From positions 1 through 64,000 of the forward strand of contig JAHDOV010000007.1 of the NCBI GenBank assembly GCA_018434685.1: 64,000 nucleotides of DNA. Direction: 5' to 3'. Shown here in pieces: positions 17,118 to 25,737 of the stretch. The position numbers and the translations under genes are program-made. The notes under the pieces are model-generated. The model searched no databases. It was not told the origin of the DNA and was given only the letters and a program-made list of their open reading frames with translations. Source of the DNA: Deltaproteobacteria bacterium. GTDB lineage: Bacteria; Desulfobacterota; Desulfomonilia; UBA1062. Positions within the stretch are counted from its first letter, which is position 1, and each line of letters starts with the position of its first letter.

Positions 17118-18263
17118 TCAGCCAGGGCTGCCTGCAGCAGCGAGGCCGGCAAGGCCCCGCACCAGGTCGATCTTCTTCAGGGGTGCGGCCCCGAGCAGGG
17201 CCTGGACCTGGCGTGCATCCCGGTAGCGCTTCTCCTGGCCGTAGTCCTTCATGTAGCCATTGCCGCCAAGCACCTGCACGCCGTCGGTGACAGCCTCGCA
17301 GGCCAGCTCATGGATATGGAGCGCAGCGGCGATGCAGTGAGAGCCCCAGTGGTTTTCTCCCTGCTCCATGGCCAGGCAGGCCTGTGCAACGCACATATCG
17401 GCCACATCGGCCTTGATGGCCATGCCGGCCAGCAGCATGCTGACCTCGCTCCAGTTGATGATCTCTCTTCCACCCTGGAAGCGCTCTTTCGAATAGGCCA
17501 GCGCCTCGCCCAGCGATCCTTTCATGATCCCGGCGTTCATGGCTGCTGCAGCCACGTGCATTTTTGAAGATACTTCTTTGAAGTAGAGGCCTCCCTTGTC
17601 TGGTTCTCCTATGAGCCGCGCCTTTACCCCCTTCATGGTTACATCCACTGCCGGGCAGGCATGAAGGCCCAGCGTGAAGACGGGGTCGCTCTTTACGATG
17701 CCTTCCTCAGCGAGGTCCACCAGGAAAAAGGAGTAGGTAGACCCATCCCTGATGCGCGCAGGGATGACAGCCCTGGAAGCCAGTCCGCCAAGGACCAGGA
17801 GCTCGAGGCTGCCGGTGAGGGTATAACCCCTGCCTGTTTTCATTGCATCGGGAAGCGCGCCTGCATGTGCCGGGTCGATGTAGGAAGGGAATGCCACCAG
17901 AAACTCCGAGGCGGAGGATGCCTTCGGGAAGACCTTCCTGGCGAGGGCCTCGGCTTTGGCCGCACGCATGATCTCCTGGGACAGGGCATTGGTGAAGATG
18001 ATGCCGCCTGCCGAGCTGTCGGCCCGGCAGATGTTCTCGAGGATCACGCAGAGCGCAGAGATGCTGCCTCCGATACCGCCGAGCTCCTCGGGAAGCACGA
18101 CGCCAAGAAACCCCACATCAAACATCTTATCAACCACAGTGGTGAAGAATTCACCGAACGGATACCGGTCATGCTCTTCTACCTTTTTGGTGAGCTCTTT
18201 TGCGGCAAAAGAGCGTGCAAGCTCATCAAAGGGTTTCAGGTCGCTCTTGAATGATGTCAGCAT
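17118..18263 (-). CDS. Acyl-CoA dehydrogenase family protein, probable partner subunit
   Basis: 381 residues from the ATG at 18261-18263, chosen because AAAGGAGG lies directly before it; the frame stays open upstream by chance. Acyl-CoA dehydrogenase features are visible: VDKMFDVGFLGVVLPEELGGIGG, LVLGGLASRAVIPA, GVKARLIGEPDKG, and the C-terminal helix IHELACEAVTDGVQVLGGNGYMKDYGQEKRYRDAR (shown here in pieces: VQVLGGNGYM and KRYRDARQVQAL). The usual Y-E-G catalytic-Glu site after RDA is replaced by QALLGAA, so this paralogue may be non-catalytic or use another base. It begins 10 bp after the first dehydrogenase stops, and the two may form a heteromer. Confidence 0.85.
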   Translation of the reverse strand: MLTSFKSDLKPFDELARSFAAKELTKKVEEHDRYPFGEFFTTVVDKMFDVGFLGVVLPEELGGIGGSISALCVILENICRADSSAGGIIFTNALSQEIMRAAKAEALARKVFPKASSASEFLVAFPSYIDPAHAGALPDAMKTGRGYTLTGSLELLVLGGLASRAVIPARIRDGSTYSFFLVDLAEEGIVKSDPVFTLGLHACPAVDVTMKGVKARLIGEPDKGGLYFKEVSSKMHVAAAAMNAGIMKGSLGEALAYSKERFQGGREIINWSEVSMLLAGMAIKADVADMCVAQACLAMEQGENHWGSHCIAAALHIHELACEAVTDGVQVLGGNGYMKDYGQEKRYRDARQVQALLGAAPLKKIDLVRGLAGLAAAGSPG

Positions 18264-18273
18264 ACTGCCTCCT

Positions 18274-19779
18274 TTATTCTTCAAATACTCTGGCCTGCGG
18301 GACAGCAGGTGCGATGAGGCACTTGAACAGGTTGAGCCGGTTGAGCTGGTTGGTGCCCTCGTAGATCTGCACCAGCTTTGCATCGCGCAGCAGTTTCTCG
18401 ACCCCTGCATCCTGGCGCAGGCCGGTCTGGCCCATGAGTTCCAGCGCCATCTGGCAGTTCTTGATGCCGATATCCGTGCCCGCAACCTTTGCGAGTGAGC
18501 CCCAGCCCGAGCAGCAGTGCTGGTCCGGCTCCCTGGCCCATTCGTAGTAGAGCCTGCCCATGAGCTTCTGCGAGGATTCCTTTTCAAGGAAAGGGGCCAC
18601 CACGTTGTCGAAGTAGGCCTGCGGCATGAAGAGCAGGTAGTAATAAAAAGGCTTGAGCTGGAGAAGCCGGTACAAGCCCCGATGGCTGTTGGCATAGTTC
18701 GCCTCTACATAGGCGAGCCTTCCCAGTGCCACATTCTTGTACATCTCGGCGAGCTGGCACTGCACCCACTCATTGTTGATGAGGAGCCTGCCGCCAACCT
18801 CTGTGGTGGAGGCATAGTTCAGGGCAGCCTCAAAGGCCCCGCGTGCGGCACCCACTCCGAAGGCGCCGACACCCGCCCTGGTTGCCGAGACTACATAGTC
18901 AATGTAGCGCTGGGAGATTTCTCGAAACGGTTTCTTCGTGAATTTGCGAACCCGTGCTTCGTCGAAGAGGACCTGGTCGTCGGGGACAAAGCAGTCTTCG
19001 AACACAAGCACGCTCGCCGGGCAGACGCGCTGGCCCATCTTGTTTTCGTGGGTGCCGAAGGAGAAGCCCTTTGTGCCTGTCTTCACCATCAGGCCCACGG
19101 ACGTCTCCGAAGGCCTCTTGAGGTCGGAGTATGCATAGAGAACGGTCCAGGTGGACACGTGCCCCATGGAGATGAACACCTTGGTGCCGTTGACGATATA
19201 GCCGCCCTTGACCTTGCGGGCATGGCAGGTGACCTTGCCCTTGTCCACCAGGTCGGTCTCCTCGACATCGGTGCCGGCCCCGGGCTCGGTGGTGGCCAGA
19301 GCTATGAGGCACGGCTTGCCGGTCTTCTCCCCCTGTACGACATCGTTCATGATCCGTCTCGAGAGCGTGAGGTTGGCCGAGGCGATCACCCCTGACACGC
19401 CGAGGTAGTGCACACCGATGACATTCATGATCCCCAGGCAGACAGACCCCACTTCCTCGGAGAAGTACGACATGGAGGGCATGTTGTAGCCCTTGCCGCC
19501 GAACATCTTCGGTATCCACATGGTGTAGAAGCCCCATTTGTTGGCGAGCTCCGCGAGCTCCCAGGGCATGTAGCCTGGATCCTCGTGGGTCTTCCTGTCG
19601 AGCTCGAGGGCGCGGGGCCTTGCCACTTCTTCGTTGAACTTCCGGGCGATGGCGATGACCTCTTTTGTCTGCCTGACCATGTGGCCAGGCATGTGCGGGG
19701 CATAGGGAAGGCTCAGGTACGTGTCGTCGAACTTTGGAAACCTCGACAGCCTGGCCGATACTTCTGCACGAGAAAGCAT
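18274..19779 (-). CDS. Acyl-CoA dehydrogenase
   Basis: 501 residues, longer than the ~380 usual for short-chain family members because of insertions in the middle and C-terminal region. FAD-binding and catalytic signatures are clear: ALATTEPGAGTDVEE, GYIVNGTKVFISMG, NKMGQRVCPASVLVFEDCFVP (in pieces) and RDAKLVQIYEGTNQL, where the Glu of YEGT is the expected catalytic base. It is the first gene of a TetR-adjacent operon with a second dehydrogenase, an SDR and an ADC-like protein. AAGGAGGGTTCT precedes the ATG. The substrate is unknown; the operon fits dehydrogenation of an acyl- or aryl-acyl-CoA. Confidence 0.92.
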   Translation of the reverse strand: MLSRAEVSARLSRFPKFDDTYLSLPYAPHMPGHMVRQTKEVIAIARKFNEEVARPRALELDRKTHEDPGYMPWELAELANKWGFYTMWIPKMFGGKGYNMPSMSYFSEEVGSVCLGIMNVIGVHYLGVSGVIASANLTLSRRIMNDVVQGEKTGKPCLIALATTEPGAGTDVEETDLVDKGKVTCHARKVKGGYIVNGTKVFISMGHVSTWTVLYAYSDLKRPSETSVGLMVKTGTKGFSFGTHENKMGQRVCPASVLVFEDCFVPDDQVLFDEARVRKFTKKPFREISQRYIDYVVSATRAGVGAFGVGAARGAFEAALNYASTTEVGGRLLINNEWVQCQLAEMYKNVALGRLAYVEANYANSHRGLYRLLQLKPFYYYLLFMPQAYFDNVVAPFLEKESSQKLMGRLYYEWAREPDQHCCSGWGSLAKVAGTDIGIKNCQMALELMGQTGLRQDAGVEKLLRDAKLVQIYEGTNQLNRLNLFKCLIAPAVPQARVFEE

Positions 19780-19814
19780 AGAACCCTCCTTCTTTATAAG
19801 TCACTTCCTGTAAA

Positions 19815-19829
19815 CGGGCATGATGCCCG
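19815..19829. promoter_or_regulatory. Palindromic operator candidate upstream of the dehydrogenase operon
   Basis: CGGGCAT-G-ATGCCCG is a perfect 7+1+7 palindrome about 36 bp before the first dehydrogenase start. On the minus strand GGAAGTG flanks it on both sides. Its place between a TetR-type gene and the operon makes it a candidate binding site for that regulator (inference). Confidence 0.5.
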
Positions 19830-19878
19830 AAAACCAAAAAACACTTCCTTTTAAGAACAATTACATAACCCTATGCTT

Positions 19879-19947
19879 GTCATTCCCGCGGAGGCGGGAA
19901 TCCAGTATTATCAATACGTTCTGGACCCCCGCCTTCGCGGGGGTGAC
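19879..19947. repeat. Dispersed inverted repeat of the ATTCCCGC...GCGGGAATCCAG type
   Basis: Two 27-bp arms (19879-19905 and 19921-19947) are complementary with a few mismatches and read GTCATTCCCGCGGAGGCGGG outward. This is a common bacterial intergenic palindrome with no gene in it. Confidence 0.75.
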
Positions 19948-20006
19948 ATATTTTATAATGTTGCACGTACCATGTAATGCTATTCAGGTTCCGCCTGCGG
20001 TTCCTG

Positions 20007-20681
20007 TTAATCCTCGTCGTCAGTCAGCATGGGCACTTCCATATCGCCAATCTCAGCTCTTCCCTTGTCAGTCACATAGATGGAGACCATGGCGTGGGTG
20101 AGGGCTATGAGGTTGTTGATGGCCTCGTTGCGGGTAAAGAGGCGGTCCATCAGGTATGAGAGAGCAACATGGAGGCACATGCCGATGACGGTATGCCCCA
20201 TGAGCTCGGGGTTCACATCCTGAATGTAGCCGAGCTCCTGCCATTTGCGGAAGTCTTCGGCAATGTCCGAGGCAAAGGCATTGAAGAATTCCCAGATGAT
20301 GGTGTCATGCTCTTCGTCCACCCCGAACCCGCCGCGAACGATCAGGAGGATCTGCTCGGGGTTGGCCTCCACGTAATCGAAGAAGGCGACATAGGCCGGC
20401 TGCCACTGCAGGATGCGCTGCCGGACATCACCGGGTGTTTGTGTCTGGCTCAGCTCCTGGAGCCTCACCCTCAGGCTGTCGAGATTCTCCCGTATGATCT
20501 GCTCGTACAGGTCGCGCTTGTCCTTGAAATGCGCATAGATGCTGCCCGTGGATATGCCTGCCGCCTTGACGATATCCGCGATCTGGGCCTTGTGGTAGCC
20601 CTTTTCGCTGAACACCCTGCGGGCGGCCTGGAAGATCATCTCCCGGGTCTCAGCCTTTCGCTCCTGGACCGGATTAGCCAT
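20007..20681 (-). CDS. TetR/AcrR-family transcriptional regulator
   Basis: 224 residues from the ATG at 20679-20681, preferred because GGGGAAA lies before it; an ATG 18 bp upstream lacks a ribosome binding site. The N-terminal TetR helix-turn-helix is plain: TREMIFQAARRVFSEKGYHK, then IADIVKAAGISTGSIYAHFK. The helical C-terminal domain is the ligand and dimer part. It lies just upstream of, and in the same direction as, the acyl-CoA dehydrogenase operon and probably controls it in response to an acyl-CoA or fatty acid, as FadR-like TetR members do (inference). Confidence 0.9.
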   Translation of the reverse strand: MANPVQERKAETREMIFQAARRVFSEKGYHKAQIADIVKAAGISTGSIYAHFKDKRDLYEQIIRENLDSLRVRLQELSQTQTPGDVRQRILQWQPAYVAFFDYVEANPEQILLIVRGGFGVDEEHDTIIWEFFNAFASDIAEDFRKWQELGYIQDVNPELMGHTVIGMCLHVALSYLMDRLFTRNEAINNLIALTHAMVSIYVTDKGRAEIGDMEVPMLTDDED

Positions 20682-20741
20682 CGCTTTTCCCCAACACATT
20701 AAATTACAGTCAAAGAATCTAGAATCGCTATTACTATGCTT

Positions 20742-20770
20742 TAATTAAATGTATTCTTACACTTGGTCAA
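20742..20770 (-). promoter_or_regulatory. Candidate sigma-70 promoter of the TetR gene
   Basis: On the minus strand TTGACC (20765-20770) is followed after 17 bp by TAATTA (20742-20747), inside an AT-rich stretch about 60 bp before the start codon. A TTAATTAA palindrome overlaps the -10 box. Confidence 0.45.
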
Positions 20771-21019
20771 GATAAAAAGAGGTGTGAGGTACAGGGTATG
20801 AGGGATAAGGTTTAAGGTTGAATGGGTGAGTTTTAAGTTTTAGGTTTTAGGTTTTAAGTGGTTGGTGACAATACCGGGAGTGAATAGGTCAGGACATTAT
20901 GTAGGAGCGGGTTCAGCCGCGACTCTTCGAATTGTGGTTCTGGCCTCCTCTGCCGGAATGTCAGGCAGCTCGCAGCACTCCAAGCCTTGATCCAGAGCCC
21001 AGTGCCCAGCGCCTCAACA
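20771..21019. other. Spacer with low-complexity repeats
   Basis: Holds degenerate TTTAGGTTTTAGG-type reiterations (about 20810-20865), a TGTAGGAGCGGGTTCAGCCG dispersed motif (20900-20920) and a CCCAGTGCCCAGCGCC motif just before the transporter gene end. No gene is seen. Confidence 0.5.
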
Positions 21020-22192
21020 TCATTCCTTTTCCAGCGTCTCGAACCGCAGGGTCAGCGGAATGAAGAGCAGGGTCATGGCTGCCATGAACACGGACATGCC
21101 GATAAAGGTCTGCCGCATGCCGAGCAGGTCCATGAGGATGCCGGCCAGGATGGGCCCGGTCATCATGCCCAGGCTGTGCCCCATGGTCAGCAGGGAAATG
21201 ACCGACCCCATGAACTTCCTGGAGCGGCCCACGAACACGGCCATGGCCATCATTGCCGGTACGGAGAGGCCTCCGCCGATACCGGAGAGAAACCCTGCCG
21301 CATACAGGCCCCAGGCCTTCTGGGCATAGGCAAAGAAGAGCATGGAAACTACCATCATGATCCCGCCGAGCACCACGAGAAGCCGTTTACTGACCCTGTC
21401 CGCCAGGTACCCCATCGGGGTGGTGAGCACTGCACTGACAAGGACGCTGAGCATGATGATGACGCCGGTGGCCGAACTGGACAGCCCGAACTGCGTGTCG
21501 GCCAGCAGCGGGGCGAATGCCCAGAAGGCACCGATGCACATGGTGGTGGCAAAGCGGAACAGGAACAGCCCCAGCAGGTACCGGTTGCGCAGGAACACCA
21601 TGATGCGCTGCGGCGGTCCGCCCCGGGAGGCGAGGGGTTCGTCCTGTCTCGGTGGCAGCATCACCAGGCACAGGATGAACGCGATGATGCAGAGCACGCC
21701 CATGCTGATGAACGAGGAGCGCATGCCGAGCGTGTCCCTGGCTATTCCGCCCAGTACAGGCCCGGCACTCAGTCCGCCATAGAGCGAGACGTTGAGCAGC
21801 CCCATCATGAAGCCTTCCTGGCCCCTGGGGGTGATCTCTCCCACATAGGCCTGGGCAACGGGCATGATCATGGCAGCAGCGATGCCCTGGAAGAAGCGCA
21901 CGAGGATGAGCGCATTCACATCCCGGGAGAATATGTAGGCAACCGATGCGAAAAAGTAGAGGAGCAGCCCGAAGGTGATGTAGGGTTTCCTGCCGTTGCG
22001 GTCGGATACCATGCCGAAATAGGGCAGGAGCATGGTGCGGGAGATGGAGAAGGCCCCGAACATGATCCCGATGCTGAAGCCCGTGGCGCCGAGCTCATGG
22101 GCATACACCGGCAGCAGGGGGACCACGATCCCCTGCCCGAGCATGGAGGCGAATATTGCCAGGAATAAGGTGCTGAAAACCTTCCAGTTCAT
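21020..22192 (-). CDS. MFS transporter
   Basis: 390 residues with twelve hydrophobic segments. The MFS signature after the second segment is FGMVSDRNGRKPYITFG (loop 2-3), and a weaker repeat, GYLADRVSKRLLVVLGG, lies between segments 8 and 9, supporting two six-helix halves. Such proteins are proton-driven exporters or solute transporters. There is no neighbouring biosynthetic gene to name a substrate; the SUI1-like gene lies 72 bp upstream on the same strand. The start codon has no strong Shine-Dalgarno, so translational linkage to the upstream gene is possible. Confidence 0.9.
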   Translation of the reverse strand: MNWKVFSTLFLAIFASMLGQGIVVPLLPVYAHELGATGFSIGIMFGAFSISRTMLLPYFGMVSDRNGRKPYITFGLLLYFFASVAYIFSRDVNALILVRFFQGIAAAMIMPVAQAYVGEITPRGQEGFMMGLLNVSLYGGLSAGPVLGGIARDTLGMRSSFISMGVLCIIAFILCLVMLPPRQDEPLASRGGPPQRIMVFLRNRYLLGLFLFRFATTMCIGAFWAFAPLLADTQFGLSSSATGVIIMLSVLVSAVLTTPMGYLADRVSKRLLVVLGGIMMVVSMLFFAYAQKAWGLYAAGFLSGIGGGLSVPAMMAMAVFVGRSRKFMGSVISLLTMGHSLGMMTGPILAGILMDLLGMRQTFIGMSVFMAAMTLLFIPLTLRFETLEKE

Positions 22193-22264
22193 ATCTGTGT
22201 CGTGCGTTTATTCTCTCGCCTGAGTGCGGGCGGTTGTCTGTATTCGTGGTGCAGCACCAGGGAC

Positions 22265-22630
22265 TCAACCCCCCGAGCGTTTGACCGGATACCCCTGTTT
22301 TTTCAGTTCGTCCACCAGCAGGTCGCGGTGGTCGCCCTGGATCTCGATTGTCCCGTTCTTTACGGTGCCGCCGCAGCCGCACCGCTGTTTCAGCTGCCGT
22401 GCCAGGTTCGCGAGGCCGTCCTGCCCGAGCGGGACTCCGGTGATGATGGTCACCCCTTTGCCCTTGCGTCCCTTGGTCTCGCGGGAGACCCGTACAGTTC
22501 CATCCCCCTTGGGCGCATCATCCTTCGCGCGGCACACGCAGCCGGTGACAGGCCTGCCGCAGGCTGGGCATATCCTGCCCTGTTCGCTGGAGTAGACCGT
22601 GGTGCTATCCCTGTCAGTTTTCGTTGTCAT
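22265..22630 (-). CDS. yciH: SUI1/eIF1-like translation factor (YciH type)
   Basis: 121 residues. An N-terminal zinc-ribbon-like segment (RICPACGRPVTGCVC) precedes the SUI1 domain with the family pattern KGRKGKGVTIITGVPL, LKQRCGCGGTVKNGTIEIQG (split here) and RDLLVDELKKQGYPVKRSGG. Bacterial YciH proteins resemble eIF1 and influence start-codon selection and initiation fidelity. Full length for the family. It sits upstream of the MFS gene with no functional link that I can see. Confidence 0.93.
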   Translation of the reverse strand: MTTKTDRDSTTVYSSEQGRICPACGRPVTGCVCRAKDDAPKGDGTVRVSRETKGRKGKGVTIITGVPLGQDGLANLARQLKQRCGCGGTVKNGTIEIQGDHRDLLVDELKKQGYPVKRSGG

Positions 22631-22891
22631 CGGTGTTCTCTTACCCTCCCGGGCAGATTGTCTGCGGACCTCTGATCACAGAGCCTGCGGATGAGACGAC
22701 CCGGTGGGTGGAGTGTATACCATGTTATGCTCCCGGAAAGAAGAGAAACAGGCGCGCCAGGTAATGATAAAATCATATCCGTAGGCAGGTTTCCGGCATA
22801 GCCCTTTGTGGCTCTGCGGGCAGCTGATAACAGAGAGCATGAGCAGCAGAGAGCAACTTTATTGACTCATTTCGCGACCTTGAGTGCAGGC

Positions 22892-22990
22892 AAAAAAAAT
22901 CCCCTCAGGGAAAGGGGACTTATATAGGAGGTTCTTTGGTAAGCGTAATAATAATAACGGCGGGATGCCGGATGGCAAGGGGCCTGATGA
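22892..22990 (-). ncRNA. Candidate small RNA, CCTCC/T8 element 2
   Basis: On the minus strand a short hairpin TGCC-ATCC-GGCA is followed by an AT-rich stretch, then AAGAACCTCCTATATAAG, the terminator stem CCCCT/AGGGG, and eight Ts (22892-22899). The AGAACCTCC block followed by GTCCCCT...AGGGGAT8 is shared with element 3 at 30183. The unpaired CCTCC could pair with ribosome binding sites. It is about 260 bp upstream of the SUI1-like gene on the same strand, so a leader role is also possible. Confidence 0.5.
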
Positions 22991-23267
22991 AAATTGTGGA
23001 TCTTCACACGGAAGCATACTTGGATGATTGAAGAGCAGTAACTACTCACGCAGTCAGGGTGAAGCTATTTTCAGACTGTTAGGCTGTAGTCATTTAGGCT
23101 GTTAGCACAACATATGAAGATTAAAGATTAAAGATAGAATGAAGGAATTGGCAAAGCTCGTAGACCTAACAGCCTATAGCCTACAGTCTAGATAAAGCAC
23201 CCATGGGCATTTCTTTTGGGGCATCTATCCATCTGAGTAGTTATGAAGTGCATACAGGGGGATATCA

Positions 23268-23408
23268 CACCACGAAGAGCACGAAGGGAGTTCATCGGTG
23301 AGGAGTTCATAAAACGCTGACGCGTACATTCCGTGGCGATGTGCTTCGGGCGGGCATTAAGCGTTTTGTCCTATGATTTTCTACGTGCTTTTCGTGTCCT
23401 TCGTGGTG
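23268..23408. repeat. Inverted repeat with CACCACGAAG arms
   Basis: CACCACGAAGAGCACGAAG (23268-23286) is matched with a few mismatches by its reverse complement ending TTCGTGGTG at 23408. The spacer has no gene. CCACGAAG-type palindromes are widespread bacterial intergenic repeats, possibly miniature-transposon derived. Confidence 0.55.
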
Positions 23409-23608
23409 AGAACAAAGGGCTGTGAAGAAAATGCAAATTATAGAAGTATGCTTCACTGAGAAGAACCAAAAAAACCATCCCTGCAACACCACAATCCTGA
23501 TAATATGTTTTGCATAACATACATGTATTTGCTATATGACCCCGCAGTGGTGCCTGTTTGTTCATGCATCAGGAGATATTCCCTTTGATTCTGAGAAAGG
23601 AATTTGCC

Positions 23609-24643
23609 GTGAAGAAAAGGTTCGAACATCCAGTGCGCAGCGCACTTGTCATGATCTCTGTCATAGCCTTGCTCGGCGGGTGCAGCAATCCTGCAGACCA
23701 CCATGAGGCCTCCCGGACCGTGACGGATCAGCTGGGCCGGTCCGTGAGCGTCCCGAAACACATCAACCGCATTGCAGCCCTCCATCACTTCGGAGGAAAG
23801 ATCGTCTATGCCCTCAAGGAAGAGGACAAACTCGTGGAGCAGGCCCTCTACGGGGTGGATGCCGTTGCCATGGCAGCTGTGGATGCAGCGTTTGCAGCCA
23901 AGCCGAAAACCCTGGACGGCCATGCCATCAATATCGAGGAACTGGTGGCCCTGGCCCCGCAGGTCGCCTTCGTCTATGCCTCGTTCGAGAGGTCGGACAT
24001 GGAACAGCTGGAGAATGCCGGCATCAGCGTCATTGCCGTGAGGGGGGAGACGCTGGAAGAGAGCTTTGAGGCGGTCAGGCTCATGGCACATGTCCTTGAT
24101 TGCGAGGAGAAGGCGGACGCATACTTGGCGGATTGCCTGCGGCTCCTGACAATCGTCAGGGACCGGCTTAAGGATATTCCGAAGGACCAACGGCTCAAGG
24201 TCATGTTCGCCGGGCCCAAGAGCGTCTATTCGGTGGCCACCGGCGAGATGATACAGAACCAGATCCTCGAACTGGCCGGCGCCAGGAATGTCGCTGCAGC
24301 GTTGATGGGTTTCTGGGGCGATGTCTCTCCCGAGCAAGTGGCCGTATGGAACCCGGATGTGATCTTCCTCGGTTCGAGCCTTTCCACCTATGGAATCGAA
24401 AAGGTGCTCAAGAGCCCGCAGTTCGAGACGGTCAGGGCGGTGAGAGAAAAGAAGATCTACGTCTTTCCATCCAATATCGGCTGGTGGGACTACCCGGCCC
24501 CGGGCTGTGTTCTGGGGGTTGTCTGGTCGGCAAAGACACTCTATCCGGAACGATTCAACGACCTGGACATGCTCGCTATCGCCGACGATTTCTACACCAG
24601 ATATCTCGGGCATTCCTTCACCTCCATGGGAGGCAGGCTGTAA
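23609..24643 (+). CDS. ABC transporter substrate-binding lipoprotein (FepB/BtuF type), copy 1
   Basis: 344 residues from the GTG at 23609, chosen by alignment with the second copy (also GTG, same length) and an AAAGGAA upstream. Signal peptide with lipobox LGGC, then TVTDQLGRSVSVPKHINRIA, the usual N-terminal strand of siderophore/haem/cobalamin-binding proteins, INIEELVALAPQVAF, and a C-terminal half with GFWGDVSPEQVAVWNPDVIF. It delivers a metal complex or tetrapyrrole to the permease encoded next, which it overlaps by one base (TAATG). The exact ligand cannot be read from sequence. Confidence 0.88.
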   Translation: MKKRFEHPVRSALVMISVIALLGGCSNPADHHEASRTVTDQLGRSVSVPKHINRIAALHHFGGKIVYALKEEDKLVEQALYGVDAVAMAAVDAAFAAKPKTLDGHAINIEELVALAPQVAFVYASFERSDMEQLENAGISVIAVRGETLEESFEAVRLMAHVLDCEEKADAYLADCLRLLTIVRDRLKDIPKDQRLKVMFAGPKSVYSVATGEMIQNQILELAGARNVAAALMGFWGDVSPEQVAVWNPDVIFLGSSLSTYGIEKVLKSPQFETVRAVREKKIYVFPSNIGWWDYPAPGCVLGVVWSAKTLYPERFNDLDMLAIADDFYTRYLGHSFTSMGGRL

Positions 24644-25737
24644 TGGGGCCTGATTCGATCGTGTCTGAGAACCCGGTTGGCAGGTCACGGTCTGCCCGGG
24701 GATTCGTGATGAGAAACAGGGGGTGGCTGTTCCTGGTATTGTTCTTCGTGGCAAGCCTGGCCGTTTCCCTGTGTGTCGGCCGTTACCGGATCGGTCCTGC
24801 TGGCGTGGCACAGCTCATCTTCTCCGGCCTGGGGCTCGATGGGGTGATGAGGGCCCCTGCCCAGGAGACGCAGCTCATTTTCTGGAATATCCGCCTGCCC
24901 AGGATCATCATGAGTTTTGCCGTCGGATGCGGCATATCTTCTGCCGGGGCGGTTTTCCAGGCCCTGTTCAGAAACCCCCTGGCAGCACCGGACATCCTGG
25001 GCGTGACAGCCGGCGCGTGTTTCGGGGCAGCCATGGCCATCATGTTCTTCACGCACCTGACCCTGGCCATCCAGGGAAGCGCCTTCGTGTTCGGGGTAAT
25101 TGCCGTGTCGCTTGCCTACCTGCTGGCCTCCCGAAGCTGGGACCGCTCGGCAGCGGTCCTGGTGATCTCGGGGATCGTGGTCTCGGCCTTCTTCCAGGCC
25201 GGCCTGTCCATCCTCATGTATGTCGCTAACCCGTATGACCAGCTGGCACAGATCATCTTCTGGATCATGGGAAGCTTCCACGTGGCATCCTGGGCCAAGG
25301 TGCAGACTACCCTGCCGGTCGTTGTGGCCGGAACCATCCTGCTCAGTGTCTTCAGCTGGCGCTTGAACTTGATGACCCAGAACGAAGAAGAAGCACTCTC
25401 GCTGGGGATAGATGTGTTCCGGTGGCGGATGTTCTATGTGGTGACAAGCACGCTCATGGTGGCCATCTCCGTGGCGGCAGTGGGAACGATCGCCTGGATC
25501 GGGCTGATCATACCCCATATCGCCCGCTACCTGGTGGGGCCGGATCACAGAAGGCTGATCCCCGTGACAGCACTGCTGGGGGGATCGTTTCTCATGCTCA
25601 TGGACACGTTTGCCCGTTCGGTCCTGGCCTCTGAGATCCCCATCAGTATCATAACATCCATCTTCGGGGCGCCGTTCCTGGGCTATCTGGTAATAAACAG
25701 CGGGAGTATGGGAGAGAAGAGTGAGCTTGGTAATTGA
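24643..25737 (+). CDS. FecCD/BtuC-type ABC transporter permease
   Basis: Up to 364 residues starting from the ATG that overlaps the preceding stop; a second ATG at 24709 would give the more usual ~342. Around nine or ten hydrophobic segments. Family motifs: RLPRIIMSFAVGCGISSAGAVFQ (in pieces), NPLAAPDILGVTAGACFGA, and the coupling region GTIAWIGLIIPHIARYLVGPDHR (in pieces). It forms the channel for the substrate bound by the lipoprotein upstream and is powered by the ATPase that begins 17 bp before its stop. Confidence 0.93.
   Translation: MGPDSIVSENPVGRSRSARGFVMRNRGWLFLVLFFVASLAVSLCVGRYRIGPAGVAQLIFSGLGLDGVMRAPAQETQLIFWNIRLPRIIMSFAVGCGISSAGAVFQALFRNPLAAPDILGVTAGACFGAAMAIMFFTHLTLAIQGSAFVFGVIAVSLAYLLASRSWDRSAAVLVISGIVVSAFFQAGLSILMYVANPYDQLAQIIFWIMGSFHVASWAKVQTTLPVVVAGTILLSVFSWRLNLMTQNEEEALSLGIDVFRWRMFYVVTSTLMVAISVAAVGTIAWIGLIIPHIARYLVGPDHRRLIPVTALLGGSFLMLMDTFARSVLASEIPISIITSIFGAPFLGYLVINSGSMGEKSELGN

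Larger units (their letters stand above)
22631..23608. other. Long spacer with an sRNA-like element and an inverted repeat
   Basis: Contains CCTCC/T8 element 2 (22892-22990), TAGGCTGTTAG-type reiterations (23080-23105 and 23155-23195), and the inverted repeat 23268-23408. Small open frames (for example 22867-23049 minus) overlap the hairpin and are not convincing. I found no B12-box sequence ahead of the transporter operon. Confidence 0.5.

Noticed and set aside
20987-22168. Long plus-strand frame opposite the MFS transporter
   Set aside because: His/Gly/Glu-rich translation is the antisense of membrane helices; the MFS frame has clear motifs.
22631-23608. Cobalamin riboswitch ahead of the transporter operon
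   Set aside because: No B12-box-like conserved core could be found; the hairpin present is on the opposite strand and ends in T8.
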